NCBI RefSeq assembly: GCF_004362525.1
Contig: NZ_SNXS01000004.1
Span: 1 to 64,000, forward strand
DNA from: Roseateles toxinivorans
GTDB taxonomy: Bacteria > Pseudomonadota > Gammaproteobacteria > Burkholderiales > Burkholderiaceae_C
Length of the DNA: 64,000 bases
Reading direction: 5' to 3'
Shown: one piece after another, positions 53,996 through 63,215 of the stretch
Position numbering within the stretch: the first letter of the stretch is position 1
Layout of the letters: each line of letters starts with the position of its first letter
Notes under the pieces: model-generated
What the model was told of the DNA's origin: nothing
The model's database searches: none
What the model saw: the letters and a program-made list of their open reading frames with translations, nothing else
Translations under genes and position numbers: made by a program

Positions 53996-56053
53996 ATGAG
54001 CAACGCCACCAACCCCCTGCTGCAGCCCTGGAACACGCCCTACGGCCTGCCGCCGTTCGGCGAGGTGCGGGCCGAGCAGTTCGAACCGGCCTTCAAACAG
54101 GCACTGAGCGAACAGCGAGCCGAGCTGGATGCCATCGCCGCCCAGGCGGCCCTGCCAAGCTTCGAGAACACGCTGGTCGCCTTCGACCGCAGCGGCCGCC
54201 TGCTGGCGCGGCTGGAAACGCTGTTCTACAACCTCACCGCCTCTGAAACCTCGCCCGAGCTGCAGACGGTGCAGCGCGAACTGGCCGCACCGCTGGCCGC
54301 GCACAACAACGCCGTCTATATGCATGCCGGCCTGTTCGCCCGCGTGGATGTGCTGTACCAGCAGCGCGAGAGCCTGGGTCTGACGCCGCAGCAGCTGCGC
54401 CTGCTGGAGCGGGTGCACCTGGACTTCGTCCGCGCCGGTGCCAAGCTGCAGGGCGCGGCCCAGACCCGCTATGCCCAGATCATGGAGCGCCTGGCCGAGC
54501 TGACGACGCAGTTTGCGCAGAACGTGCTGGCCGATGAGACCGGCTATCGCCTGGTGCTGCGCGGTGAAGCCGATCTGGCCGGCCTGCCCGACTTCGTGCG
54601 CGCTGCCAGCAAGCAGGCCGCCGCCGAGCGCGGTGTGATCGACGGCAACGTGATCACCCTGTCGCGCTCGCACATCGTGCCGTTCCTGACCTTCAGCGAG
54701 CGCCGCGATCTGCGCGAGCAGGCCTGGAAGGCCTGGGTCAGCCGTGGCGAGCATGCCGGCGAGCATGACAACCGCGCCGTGGCCCAGGAAATCCTGACCT
54801 TGCGCAACGAGCAGGCCCGCCTGCATGGCCATGCCTGCTACGCTGACTACGCGCTGGCCGACACCATGGCCGGCACGCGCGATGCGGTCAACGACCTGCT
54901 GCAGCGCGTCTGGGTGCCGGCAAAGGCCGCTGCCGAGCTGGAGCGCGAGGCGCTGGAGGCCTGTGTGCTGTCACGCGGCGAGTCGCTGACCCTGGAAGCC
55001 TGGGACTGGCGCTACTACTCGGAGAAGGTGCGCCAGGCCCGCTACGAGCTGGACGAGGCCCAGATCAAGCCCTATTTCCCGCTGACCCGCATGGTCGAGG
55101 CGGTGTTCGATGTGGCCGGCCAGCTGTTCGGCCTGCGCTTTGTCGCCAAGCCCGAGATCAAGGCCTATCACCCCGATGTGCAGGTCTACGAAGTGCAGGG
55201 CAGCGACGGCAAGCCCCGCGGCGTGTTCCTGCACGACAACTTCGCCCGGCCGACCAAGCGCAGCGGCGCCTGGATGAGCGCCTTCCGCTGGCAGTCGCGC
55301 ATTGACGGCGAGGTGCTGCCGATCATCGTCAACAACAACAACTTCGCCAAGGGTGCGCCTGGCGAACCGACGCTGCTGAGCTTTGACGATGCGCGCACCT
55401 TGTTCCACGAGTTCGGCCACGGCCTGCACGGCCTGCTGTCGCAGGTGGACCATGAGCGCCTGTCGGGCACCCAGGTGCTGCGCGATTTCGTCGAGCTGCC
55501 CTCGCAACTGTTCGAGCACTGGCTGTCGGAGCCCGAGGTGCTGAAGAAGCATGCCCGCCACTACCAGACCGGCGAGGTCATCCCCCAGGTGCTGGTCGAC
55601 CGCCTGAAGGCCGCCGAGCTGTTCAACCAGGGCTACGAGACGGTGCGCTACACCGCCAGCGCCCTGGTCGACATGGCCGCCCACTCGCTGACCGACGCGC
55701 AGGGCCCGGACATCACCGCCTTCGAGGCCCAGGTGCTGCAAGACGCCGGCCTGCCGCCAGCGATCGGCCTGAACCACCGCCTGTCCCACTTCCAGCACCT
55801 GTTCTCGGGCTCCAGCTACGCCGCCGGCTACTACGTCTATCTGTGGGCCGAGGTGCTGGACGCCGATGGCTACGACGCCTTTGTCGAGGCCGGCAGTCCG
55901 TTTGACGCCAAGGTTGCCCAGCGCCTGCTGGAGTGCATCTACTCGTCGGGCAACAGCCGCGAGCCGCGTGCTGCCTTCCGCGCCTTCCGCGGCCGCGATG
56001 CCAAGGTCGAGCCGATGTTGAAGGGCAGGGGCCTGCTGCCGCTCACGGTCTGA
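53996..56053 (+). CDS. prlC: Oligopeptidase A (M3 family zinc metallopeptidase)
   Basis: A 685-residue cytoplasmic peptidase. The zinc site is FHEFGHGLHGLLSQ (first His about 471), with the third ligand in the following helix (VELPSQLFEHW). AWMSAFRW and YAAGYYVYLWAEVLDADGY are further family blocks. It degrades short peptides, including cleaved signal peptides. AAGGA lies nine bases before the ATG at 53996; an ATG at 53963 overlaps the upstream terminator and is rejected. Length matches E. coli OpdA (680). Confidence 0.95.
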   Translation: MSNATNPLLQPWNTPYGLPPFGEVRAEQFEPAFKQALSEQRAELDAIAAQAALPSFENTLVAFDRSGRLLARLETLFYNLTASETSPELQTVQRELAAPLAAHNNAVYMHAGLFARVDVLYQQRESLGLTPQQLRLLERVHLDFVRAGAKLQGAAQTRYAQIMERLAELTTQFAQNVLADETGYRLVLRGEADLAGLPDFVRAASKQAAAERGVIDGNVITLSRSHIVPFLTFSERRDLREQAWKAWVSRGEHAGEHDNRAVAQEILTLRNEQARLHGHACYADYALADTMAGTRDAVNDLLQRVWVPAKAAAELEREALEACVLSRGESLTLEAWDWRYYSEKVRQARYELDEAQIKPYFPLTRMVEAVFDVAGQLFGLRFVAKPEIKAYHPDVQVYEVQGSDGKPRGVFLHDNFARPTKRSGAWMSAFRWQSRIDGEVLPIIVNNNNFAKGAPGEPTLLSFDDARTLFHEFGHGLHGLLSQVDHERLSGTQVLRDFVELPSQLFEHWLSEPEVLKKHARHYQTGEVIPQVLVDRLKAAELFNQGYETVRYTASALVDMAAHSLTDAQGPDITAFEAQVLQDAGLPPAIGLNHRLSHFQHLFSGSSYAAGYYVYLWAEVLDADGYDAFVEAGSPFDAKVAQRLLECIYSSGNSREPRAAFRAFRGRDAKVEPMLKGRGLLPLTV

Positions 56054-56061
56054 GAAATTTC

Positions 56062-56751
56062 TCAGCCTCTGGCCAGCCAGTCGCGCAACAAGGCGGCGCC
56101 AGCCAGGGCCGCCGCCGCGCCGTGGCGCTGCGAGGCCTCGCGCAGCGCCACCACGTCGACGCCCGCCTGGCTCAGCTCGGCCGTGTGGCCGATCAGCCAG
56201 CATTCGATCGCACTGGCGTCCACCTCCGGGTGGAACTGCAGCGCGAGCGCCTGATCGGTAATGGCAAAGGCCTGGTGCTGTGTGATCGCCGTGCCGGCAA
56301 GCAGCCGGGCGCCGGCGGGCAGATCGAAGGTGTCGCCATGCCAGTGCAGCACCGGCACGCCGGCCAGATGGCGCAGCGGCGAGGCCTGGCCCTCGGGTGT
56401 CAAACTCACCGGAGCCCAGCCGATTTCCTTGGCCTTGCCCGGATAGACGCGGGCGCCCAGCGCCGCCGCGATGATTTGCGCACCCAGGCAGATGCCCAGG
56501 GTCGGTTTGCCGGCGCGCAGGCGCTGACCGACGCGGCGCATCTCCTGGGTCAGCCAGGGATAGCGGTCCTGCTCGTACACGCCGATCGGCCCGCCCAGCA
56601 CCACGCCCAGATCGGCGGCCAGCCATTCCTCCTGGCTGAGCGGATGCACACCGGCCTGGCGGTAGGCTATCTCGTAGCCGCGTTCGGTCAGCACCGGCGC
56701 GAACACGCCCAGGTCTTCAAAGGCCAGATGGCGTATCACCAAACATTTCAT
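56062..56751 (-). CDS. Class I glutamine amidotransferase-like protein
   Basis: A 229-residue GATase domain protein resembling the stand-alone GMP-synthase-like amidotransferases. The nucleophile is Cys88 in TLGICLGAQIIAAALG, and the histidine-glutamate pair is in LQFHPEVDA. GVVLGGPIGVYE and VLHWHGDTFDLP are other family blocks. No synthetase partner is adjacent, as is common for this subgroup, which may act in gamma-glutamyl hydrolysis or detoxification. It converges on prlC with an eight-base gap. Confidence 0.88.
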   Translation of the reverse strand: MKCLVIRHLAFEDLGVFAPVLTERGYEIAYRQAGVHPLSQEEWLAADLGVVLGGPIGVYEQDRYPWLTQEMRRVGQRLRAGKPTLGICLGAQIIAAALGARVYPGKAKEIGWAPVSLTPEGQASPLRHLAGVPVLHWHGDTFDLPAGARLLAGTAITQHQAFAITDQALALQFHPEVDASAIECWLIGHTAELSQAGVDVVALREASQRHGAAAALAGAALLRDWLARG

Positions 56752-56801
56752 CGTCGCTCCCTGATAAAAGCGGGCCGGTCGGCGCCGGCCCGCTGGCCAG
56801 T

Positions 56802-57347
56802 TTAGGCCGCGCGGCGCAGCTTGATCTCCGGAAAGTCGACTGGCACGGCGAAGGCCACATTGACGTAGTTGGTGAACAGATTCAGCGCCACATGGGCCAG
56901 GATCTCGACCACCTCGCCGTCGCTGAAGCCGGCGCCGCGCAGGGCGGGCACGTCAGCGTCGCTCAGCTGGCCGCGCTCGCGCACCAACTTGAGCGCGAAG
57001 TTCAGCGCTGCCTGGGTCTTGGCGTCGGCCGACTCGCCGCCCTGGGCGGCGGCCATTTCCTCGGCCGTGGCGCCGGCCTTGCGGCCCAGCGCGGTGTGGG
57101 CGGCCAGGCAGTAGTGGCAGGCGTTGGCGTCGGCAACCGCCACGGCGATCTGCTCGCCCAGCTTGGCCGGGATCACGCCGCCGCCGAGCGCCCCGAAGGC
57201 GGCCCACATCTGCTGCAGCGCGGCCGGCGAGTTGGCCACCGCCTTGAACATATTCGGCGTCGCGCCGAAGGCCTGCTGGACCTGATGCAGCACGGCCTGG
57301 GCAGGCGCAGCGGCTTGGGCGGAGGCGAGAAGAGGGATGCGGGACAT
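56802..57347 (-). CDS. Carboxymuconolactone decarboxylase family protein (AhpD-like)
   Basis: A 181-residue helical protein. The redox motif is NACHYCLAAH (Cys77 and Cys80 with the neighbouring histidine), as in AhpD peroxidase-type proteins, so a thiol redox role is more likely than decarboxylation. FSDGEVVEILAHVALNLFTN near the C-terminus is typical. The start at 57347 begins MSRIPLL; the upstream in-frame leader is not family-like. It is divergent from an AraC-family regulator with a 125-base gap, an arrangement that often means direct control. Confidence 0.9.
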   Translation of the reverse strand: MSRIPLLASAQAAAPAQAVLHQVQQAFGATPNMFKAVANSPAALQQMWAAFGALGGGVIPAKLGEQIAVAVADANACHYCLAAHTALGRKAGATAEEMAAAQGGESADAKTQAALNFALKLVRERGQLSDADVPALRGAGFSDGEVVEILAHVALNLFTNYVNVAFAVPVDFPEIKLRRAA

Positions 57348-57472
57348 GATGAGTTCCTTGAGTGTTGGTGTTGGAGAGGCGCGCCGGCTGCATGACCGGC
57401 ACAGACTCAGTGTCCTCGGCATGCTGATACCATAAGTGCCTTTAAGTCCATCAAAAACACCAATTCGTCCAG

Positions 57473-58396
57473 ATGAAGACAGGCCCTAGCCTAGACCGAC
57501 TCTCCAGCCTGATGGAGCGCTTCCGCGTGCAGGCGGACCTGTTCCATGCCGGCCCGCTGTGCGGCGTGACGCACTTCGCCGAACGCCCCAGCCAGGGCTT
57601 TCTGCATGTGATGCGACGGGGCACGATGGAGGTCACGCACAGCGCCGGCAGCGGCGCGCCGCTGCGCCTCAGCGTCGAGGAGCCCAGCCTGCTGTTCTAT
57701 CCGCGGCCGCTCGCCCATGACTTCCACAATGCGCCGACGGAAGGATCGGACTTCAGCTGCGCCACTCTGGAGTTCGACTGCGGCGCACAGCACCCGCTGG
57801 CCCGCGCGCTGCCGCCGGTGGTGGTGCTGCCGCTGGCCCGGGTGGCGGGCCTGGAGCACACCTTGGCGCTGTTGTTTGCCGAGACCGAGCAGCTGCGCTG
57901 CGGCCAGCGCCTGCTGGCCAATCGCCTGTTCGAGGTCCTGCTGCTGCAGCTGCTGCGCTGGCTGCTCGATCACCCGGAACAGGCCCAGCTGCCCACCGGC
58001 CTGCTGACCGGCCTGGCCCATGCCCAGCTGGCCAAGACCTTGGTGGCCCTGCACGAGCGCCCCGGCGAGGCCTGGAGCCTGGAGCGCATGGCCGGCAGTG
58101 CCGGCATGTCGCGCAGCGCCTTTGCGGCGGCCTTCAAGGCCCAGGTCGGCGAGACGCCGGCCGACTATCTGGCCAACTGGCGCCTGGCGATCGCGCAGGC
58201 CCAGTTGCGCCAGGGGCAGTCGGTCAAATCGATCGCCGAGCAGCTGGGCTATGGCAGCGCGGCCGCCCTGTCACGGCTGTTCACGCAAAAGCTGGGGGTT
58301 TCGCCGCGGGCCTGGATGAATCAGCCGGCGGGGTCTGCGAACAGCGCGTCCAGCCCGCCCAAAAAGACCTTGAAGTCGATCGGCTTGGTCCAGTAG
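57473..58396 (+). CDS. AraC-family transcriptional regulator (AraC/cupin_6 type)
   Basis: A 307-residue regulator. The N-terminal cupin-like sensor (about 15-180) includes LFHAGPLCGVTHFAERPSQG and LLFYPRPLAHDFH. The C-terminal double helix-turn-helix has WSLERMAGSAGMSRSAFAAA and VKSIAEQLGYGSAAALSRLF. Family members end soon after SPRAWM; the last 25 or so residues are extra because the frame runs 76 bases into the 3' end of the convergent PAS kinase. It probably controls the divergent AhpD-like gene. Confidence 0.92.
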   Translation: MKTGPSLDRLSSLMERFRVQADLFHAGPLCGVTHFAERPSQGFLHVMRRGTMEVTHSAGSGAPLRLSVEEPSLLFYPRPLAHDFHNAPTEGSDFSCATLEFDCGAQHPLARALPPVVVLPLARVAGLEHTLALLFAETEQLRCGQRLLANRLFEVLLLQLLRWLLDHPEQAQLPTGLLTGLAHAQLAKTLVALHERPGEAWSLERMAGSAGMSRSAFAAAFKAQVGETPADYLANWRLAIAQAQLRQGQSVKSIAEQLGYGSAAALSRLFTQKLGVSPRAWMNQPAGSANSASSPPKKTLKSIGLVQ

Positions 58397-60315
58397 TCCG
58401 AGAAGCCGGCCTGCAGCGCACGGGCGATGTCCTCGGGCATGGCATTGGCCGACAGCGCGATGCAGGGCGTCTGCGCGGTCTCGGTCTGCGCGCGCAAACG
58501 GCGCAGCACCTCGTAGCCATCGAAATCGGGCAGCTGCATGTCCACCAAGATCAACTCCGGCCGCAGCCGCGCCGCCAGGGCCACGCCGCTGCCGCCATCG
58601 ACGGCACAGTCCAGCGTCAGGTTCGGCCGGGTGGCCACCAGTTCCTGCACCACCAGCACATTGACCGGGTTGTCTTCGATATAGAGCAGCCGGTGGCTGG
58701 CCGCTGCCGGCTGCGAGCTGCTTGGGTCTGGCATGCTGGACTCCCGTTGCTTCACTGGGCCCTCTGGCGCCGGGGGCTTGGATGGGGCCAGATGGCTCAC
58801 ATCATCGGCCTGTCGGAGCCAAAGCTCAAATGTGCTGCCGCGCCCGGGCTCGCTGCGTACGTGGATTTGACCCTGCATGCGCTGCAACAGGGCCTTGACG
58901 ATGGCCAGGCCTATCCCCGAGCCCTCTATGGGCCCCCGCTCCCGGCCCAGCCGGTTGAATGGCTCGAACAAATGGCTCAGCTGCGCGGCGTCCAGGCCCC
59001 GACCCGAATCGCGCACGGCCAGGCACCAGCCGGGTTGCCCATCACGCACCTCGGCCCGGCTCTCCAGCCAGACCTGGCCGCCGGCGCGGTTGTATTTGAT
59101 GGCATTCGACAGCAGGTTCAGCAGCACCTGGCGCAGCCGTATCGGATCGGCCCGCACGCTACCGGGCAGAGTGCCCACAATCCGCATGCCGATCTCGTGT
59201 GTGCGCCCCAGGCCCTCGACCAGGGGCAGGGTGTCGCGCACCAGCGGCTGCAGGGCCACCGGGCGCAGCGCCAGCTGGGCGCCGCCGCTTTCAATGCTGG
59301 ACAGGTCCAGCACCTCGTTGATCAGCGCCAGCAGGTGTTCGCCGGCCGAGCGGATATGGGCCAGCTTGCGCTGCTGGTTGGCCACCGTGCCGGGGTTGCT
59401 CTTGAGTTGGGCCTGCAGCAGCTGGGTGAAGCCCAGCACCGCATTCAGCGGCGTGCGCAGCTCATGGCTCATGCGTGCCAGGAACTCCGATTTGGCCTGG
59501 CTCTCGTGCAGGGCCAGCGCGCGCTCCTGGCTGGCCACCGCGGCGAGCTTGGCATCGCTTATGTCCCAGTTGATGCCGATGCGCTTGATCAGGCGGCCGG
59601 TCTCGTCATGCACCGGGATTGAGCGTGAGGCCAGCCAACGGTAGTTGCCATCGGGCTGGCGCACGCGAAACTCATAGCCGGCGCTCTGACCGCCGGCCTG
59701 CATTGCGTTGAAGGCCTGGTTGATGGCGACGCGGTCCTCGGGATGGACCAGCTCCAGCGCCACATCGTTGGCCAGGGGCTGCTGCGCCGCCGGCAGGCCG
59801 CGCAGCACGAACATCTGCTCGTCCCACACCACGGTGCCCTTGACCAGATCCATCTCCCATGTGCCCATGCCTGCGCCCTGGGTGGCCAGTGCGGCCCGTT
59901 CGTTGGCGGTGCCGGGCGACAAAGCCGTGTCGTGGGCCTCGATCAGCGCAGGGCCTATGCCCAGATCCTGCAGCGCGAACAGCCAGCTCGGCCCCTGGGC
60001 CAGTCGTTGCAGACGAATGTTTCCCCGGCGTGGCACCCCCTCGACGGGTTGCCAGCGGATCGGTAGCTCCAGCTCCGACCAGCCTGGTTCGTTCGGTAGG
60101 TGAAAGGCTGTTTGGGCTGCCAGGGCCTCGTCGGGCGCCAGGCCGATCAAGGCGATCAATGGCCGTCCGCTCAGTGCGGCCAGACGACTATTGGCCCAAG
60201 TGATACGACCTCGAGCGTCGAGCAGGGCCAGGCCTTCGCAGCTGAAGGCCAGCAGGGCTTGCTGCAGTGCTTGGGGGGGCGGCTCGTCGTCGGGGAGGGG
60301 GTCGGGCACGCGCAT
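58321..60315 (-). CDS. PAS-domain hybrid sensor histidine kinase, cytoplasmic
   Basis: A 664-residue kinase with no membrane helix. Two PAS regions lie at about 20-125 (GLALLDARGRITWANSRL) and 145-260 (GMGTWEMDLVKGTVVWDEQM; FRVRQPDGNYRWLASRSIPV, a PAS_3 type). Then come HisKA (FLARMSHELRTPLNAVLGF), an ATPase domain (LLSNAIKYNRAG, DSGRGLD, GSGIGLAIVKAL) and a C-terminal receiver (LILVDMQLPDFDGYEVL). It senses a soluble cue or redox state; the cofactor is unknown. The ATG at 60315 is the only reasonable start. It overlaps the AraC gene by 76 bases. Confidence 0.93.
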   Translation of the reverse strand: MRVPDPLPDDEPPPQALQQALLAFSCEGLALLDARGRITWANSRLAALSGRPLIALIGLAPDEALAAQTAFHLPNEPGWSELELPIRWQPVEGVPRRGNIRLQRLAQGPSWLFALQDLGIGPALIEAHDTALSPGTANERAALATQGAGMGTWEMDLVKGTVVWDEQMFVLRGLPAAQQPLANDVALELVHPEDRVAINQAFNAMQAGGQSAGYEFRVRQPDGNYRWLASRSIPVHDETGRLIKRIGINWDISDAKLAAVASQERALALHESQAKSEFLARMSHELRTPLNAVLGFTQLLQAQLKSNPGTVANQQRKLAHIRSAGEHLLALINEVLDLSSIESGGAQLALRPVALQPLVRDTLPLVEGLGRTHEIGMRIVGTLPGSVRADPIRLRQVLLNLLSNAIKYNRAGGQVWLESRAEVRDGQPGWCLAVRDSGRGLDAAQLSHLFEPFNRLGRERGPIEGSGIGLAIVKALLQRMQGQIHVRSEPGRGSTFELWLRQADDVSHLAPSKPPAPEGPVKQRESSMPDPSSSQPAAASHRLLYIEDNPVNVLVVQELVATRPNLTLDCAVDGGSGVALAARLRPELILVDMQLPDFDGYEVLRRLRAQTETAQTPCIALSANAMPEDIARALQAGFSDYWTKPIDFKVFLGGLDALFADPAG

Positions 60316-60389
60316 CAGCGCAGTCTAGCCAGCGCGGTCTGCCACCAAGCGCCAATAGCGGCAGGAATCGAGGTGTATTTCGCGCTATC

Positions 60390-60437
60390 CGGCCCGCGCA
60401 GGCGGGCCGATGGGCGGCGCCCGGGCTCGGGCGCCGC
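60390..60437 (-). terminator. Two adjacent GC hairpins after the 46-residue gene
   Basis: A 10-bp perfect stem (GCGGCGCCCG with CGGGCGCCGC, 60414-60437) lies nine bases after the stop. It is followed by an 8-bp perfect stem (CGGCCCGC with GCGGGCCG, 60390-60409). No T-run follows, so a terminator role is not certain. Confidence 0.45.
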
Positions 60438-60445
60438 TGAGATGC

Positions 60446-60586
60446 TTACTTCTTCTTCTTGCTGCGGTCCGCGACCACGGTTGTGATGGTGGGCATCACG
60501 GCGCCGGCGGAGATCGGCTTCGGCGGCGAGCTGTCCTTCTTGGGTTTCTTCGCTTCCTTGTTGGTCTTCTGTTGTCCTTTGGCCAT
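60446..60586 (-). CDS. Small lysine-rich protein (46 residues)
   Basis: A very short gene: MAKGQQKTNKEAKKPKKDSS at the start and VADRSKKKK at the end, with a proline-rich middle (PPKPISAGAVMPTITTVV). AAGGAG seven bases before the ATG is a strong ribosome site, which is the main evidence that it is real. I recall similar short basic proteins annotated in related bacteria, but no function. The protein is likely disordered and may bind nucleic acid (inference). Confidence 0.7.
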   Translation of the reverse strand: MAKGQQKTNKEAKKPKKDSSPPKPISAGAVMPTITTVVADRSKKKK

Positions 60587-60748
60587 GTGCTTCTCCTTGG
60601 GTTGTGTAGCGAGACGGTTGTCAACGGCTGTGAGCATTGTCACCTCGACTGCAATCGCCACCGATTAGCGCTGTCCCTAGGGGCCCGCGCCGGGCCGATG
60701 CGCCTTATGGCCTATGCTGACGCGCATTCACCCGCTATTCCGTCATCC

Positions 60749-61945
60749 ATGAGCGCCGAACACTTCAGCAACACCCTGCCTATCTGCACCCCCGAACAAG
60801 CCGGACTGAGCCGCGCACGCCTGGAGAATCTGCGTGCCGTACTGCAGCGTGACGTCGATGCCGGCCGCCTGCCCGGCGCCGTGCTGATGATTGCCCGTCG
60901 CGGCCAGGTCGCCTGGCAGCAGGCGGTCGGCCAGCGGCGGCCCGGCGACGAGGACGCGATGACCATGGACACGCTGTTCCGCATCTATTCGATGACCAAG
61001 CCCATCGTCTCGGTCGCGATGATGAGGCTGATCGAGCAGGGCCGGGCCCTGCTCAGCGATCCGGTGTCCCGCTACATCCCGGCCTTTGCCGACAGCCAGG
61101 TGGCCGTGGAGCGTGGCGGTGCGCTTGTGCTGGAGCCTCAGCAGCAGCCCGCCACCCTGCAGGACCTGCTGCGCCACAGCGCCGGCCTGACCTATGCGTT
61201 CACCGGCGACTCGCCGGTGCAGCGGCTCTACGGTCAGGCCGATCTGTGGAGCGGCAATCCCGACAACGCCGAGTTCTGCGCCGCGCTGGCCAGGCTGCCG
61301 CTGGCCCACCAGCCCGGCCGCCACTGGGCCTACAGCCATGCCACCGACGTGCTGGGCCATGTGGTCGAGTTGATCGCTGGCGAGGCCTTGAGCGTGCACC
61401 TGCAGCGCGAGATCCTGGCGCCGCTGCAGATGCATGACACGGCCTTCAGCGTGCCACCCGGGCAGCAACACCGCATCGCCGAGCCCTTTGCCGAATGCCC
61501 GGAGAGCGGCACGCCGGTGCAGTTGCTGGACCCCCGACAGCCGCCGCGCTTCGAGTCGGGCGGCGGCGGGCTGATCTCCAGCGCCTTGGACTATGCCCGC
61601 TTCGTGCAGATGCTGCGCAATGGCGGCGAGCTCGACGGCGTGCGCCTGCTCTCACCCCACACGCTGGCTTTCATGACGGCAGACCATATCGGTGATATGC
61701 CCCAGGATCCCGGCCTGCTGGACCCCGGCCATGGTTTCGGCCTGGGTTTTGCGGTGCGCAGGGAGGCGGGCAGGGCGCCGGTGCCCGGCAGCGTTGGCAC
61801 CTTCTTCTGGAGCGGCGTGGCCGGCACCAGCTTCTGGGTGGACCCGGCCCAGGATCTGTTCGCCCTGCTGCTGACCCAGGCGCCGAATCAGCGCGTCCAC
61901 TACCGGCAGCTGTTCCGGGCCCTGGTATATGGCGCGCTGGTGTGA
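60749..61945 (+). CDS. Beta-lactamase-family serine hydrolase (EstB-type)
   Basis: A 398-residue class C beta-lactamase-fold hydrolase. The nucleophile is Ser81 in IYSMTKPIV (SxxK, Lys84), the second motif is YSHATDVLG (YxN-like), and the C-terminal FFWSGVAGTSFWVDP supplies the third. There is no signal peptide at the ATG 60749, so it is probably a cytoplasmic esterase or peptidase like EstB, not an antibiotic-degrading enzyme. An upstream in-frame ATG at 60704 would add 15 residues. The substrate is unknown. Confidence 0.88.
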   Translation: MSAEHFSNTLPICTPEQAGLSRARLENLRAVLQRDVDAGRLPGAVLMIARRGQVAWQQAVGQRRPGDEDAMTMDTLFRIYSMTKPIVSVAMMRLIEQGRALLSDPVSRYIPAFADSQVAVERGGALVLEPQQQPATLQDLLRHSAGLTYAFTGDSPVQRLYGQADLWSGNPDNAEFCAALARLPLAHQPGRHWAYSHATDVLGHVVELIAGEALSVHLQREILAPLQMHDTAFSVPPGQQHRIAEPFAECPESGTPVQLLDPRQPPRFESGGGGLISSALDYARFVQMLRNGGELDGVRLLSPHTLAFMTADHIGDMPQDPGLLDPGHGFGLGFAVRREAGRAPVPGSVGTFFWSGVAGTSFWVDPAQDLFALLLTQAPNQRVHYRQLFRALVYGALV

Positions 61946-62071
61946 CCGATCATCGGGGTAAACCGCAATTCACAGCGATAAAAAGGCAGCTCGTCGCAAG
62001 CCGCTGGTAGGTGGTAACCCTAGGCCTGACACTTCGTCCATCAGAAGACAAGTCAAGCCAAGGAGCCCACC

Positions 62072-62341
62072 ATGAACACCACCCGCCAAACCCGCTATCT
62101 GCCCGCCGTCCTGTTCGCCCTGCCCATCGTGGTCGCCCTGCTGGGCGCCGGGCTGGCCCAGGCCGCCGCACCGCGCGTCGAGCAACTGCCCCGGGTGGTG
62201 GTCAGTGGCCAGAGCCTGCAGGCCAAGGCCGCTGCGCAGGTTCGCCAACTGCCCCGTGTGGTGGTGGTCGGCCAGTCCAATGGCGGCAGCACCGCGGCCC
62301 TGGCCTGCGCCCAGGTCAAGTCCGCCACCCAGGTCTGCTGA
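62072..62341 (+). CDS. Small secreted protein with duplicated QLPRVVVxGQS motif
   Basis: An 89-residue protein. The signal peptide (LPAVLFALPIVVALLGAGLAQ, ending AQA) leaves a mature part of about 57 residues with two copies of QLPRVVVxGQS about 23 residues apart. It ends LACAQVKSATQVC with two cysteines. No family is recognised. The motif resembles the TonB-box region of TonB-dependent receptors (VVVTG-like). GGAG lies seven bases before the ATG. A CCTAGGGTTACC-like sequence about 50 bases upstream recalls the palindrome before the DUF4148 gene. Confidence 0.72.
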   Translation: MNTTRQTRYLPAVLFALPIVVALLGAGLAQAAAPRVEQLPRVVVSGQSLQAKAAAQVRQLPRVVVVGQSNGGSTAALACAQVKSATQVC

Positions 62342-62473
62342 TATTGCCGACTGTTATGCTGCGCCAGCCGGTAACTGCTGCCGGCCACGCGCTTGTCGCC
62401 CCTGCATGGCCGCTCCTGCCGAGCGCGATGCCTGTTCGATCGGACCTCCGATGTCTTAGAGAGAACAGCCCCC

Positions 62474-63169
62474 ATGCCGGCGTCCAGCCCCAACCCCGCC
62501 CCACCGGGCTACCTCGTCAAGCATGGCGATATCGATGTGGGCGGCCTGCCGCTGCACATCCGCTCCCTGCTCGATCGTCAGCAGTTCCACGATCCGCTGG
62601 GCGTGGCCGAGCGTGCCGGCATTTCCTCGGCGGCCTGGCCGCTGTTCGGCCTGGTCTGGCCCTCGGCCCGGGTGTTGGCGGCCGAGATGCAGCTGCGCAG
62701 CTTCGAGGGGCTGAAGGTGCTGGAGGTCGGCTGCGGCCTGGCTCTGGCCAGCCTGGTGGTGCAGCAGCGGCTGGGTCTGGTGACGGCCAGCGACTGCCAC
62801 CCGCTGGCCGGCGATTTTCTGGCCCGGAACGCGGTGCTCAACAACCTGCCGGTGCTCAACTACCTGGACGGCAACTGGCGCCGGCACAACCCGCTGCTGG
62901 GGCGCTTCGACCTGATCATCGGCAGCGACCTGCTCTACGAACGCGATCTGCCGGCCCTCTTGGCGGCCTTCATCGAGCAGCATGCCGAGCCCTGCTGCGA
63001 GGTCGTGATCGTCGACCCGAACCGCGGCAACCGGCCCGAGTTCAGCCGCCATATGCGGGCGCTGGGCTATGGCCTGAGCGAGCGCAAGGTGACCGTGCTG
63101 CCCGGGCTGGCGCAAGAGGCCTACAAGGGGCGGATACTGAGCTATTCCCGCGAACGCGGGTCCTCCTGA
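62474..63169 (+). CDS. Class I SAM-dependent methyltransferase (methyltransferase 16-like)
   Basis: A 231-residue methyltransferase. Motif I is [17 protein letters not shown], the acidic ribose ligand is in [27 protein letters not shown] follows, and [15 protein letters not shown] is the motif IV region. The [19 protein letters not shown] segment before motif I matches the PF10294 group, which methylates lysine or histidine of proteins. The target is unknown. The start at 62474 begins just after a 130-base gap with no other feature; no strong ribosome site is seen. Confidence 0.85.
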   Translation: MPASSPNPAPPGYLVKHGDIDVGGLPLHIRSLLDRQQFHDPLGVAERAGISSAAWPLFGLVWPSARVLAAEMQLRSFEGLKVLEVGCGLALASLVVQQRLGLVTASDCHPLAGDFLARNAVLNNLPVLNYLDGNWRRHNPLLGRFDLIIGSDLLYERDLPALLAAFIEQHAEPCCEVVIVDPNRGNRPEFSRHMRALGYGLSERKVTVLPGLAQEAYKGRILSYSRERGSS

Positions 63170-63215
63170 CGGCCAGTCGGGCTCTATCATCCAAGTTCAT
63201 CAACCGGGAACTTGC

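Noticed and set aside
60749-61945. Antibiotic-resistance beta-lactamase
   Set aside because: The fold is shared, but there is no signal peptide and the motif set is that of EstB-type esterases/peptidases.
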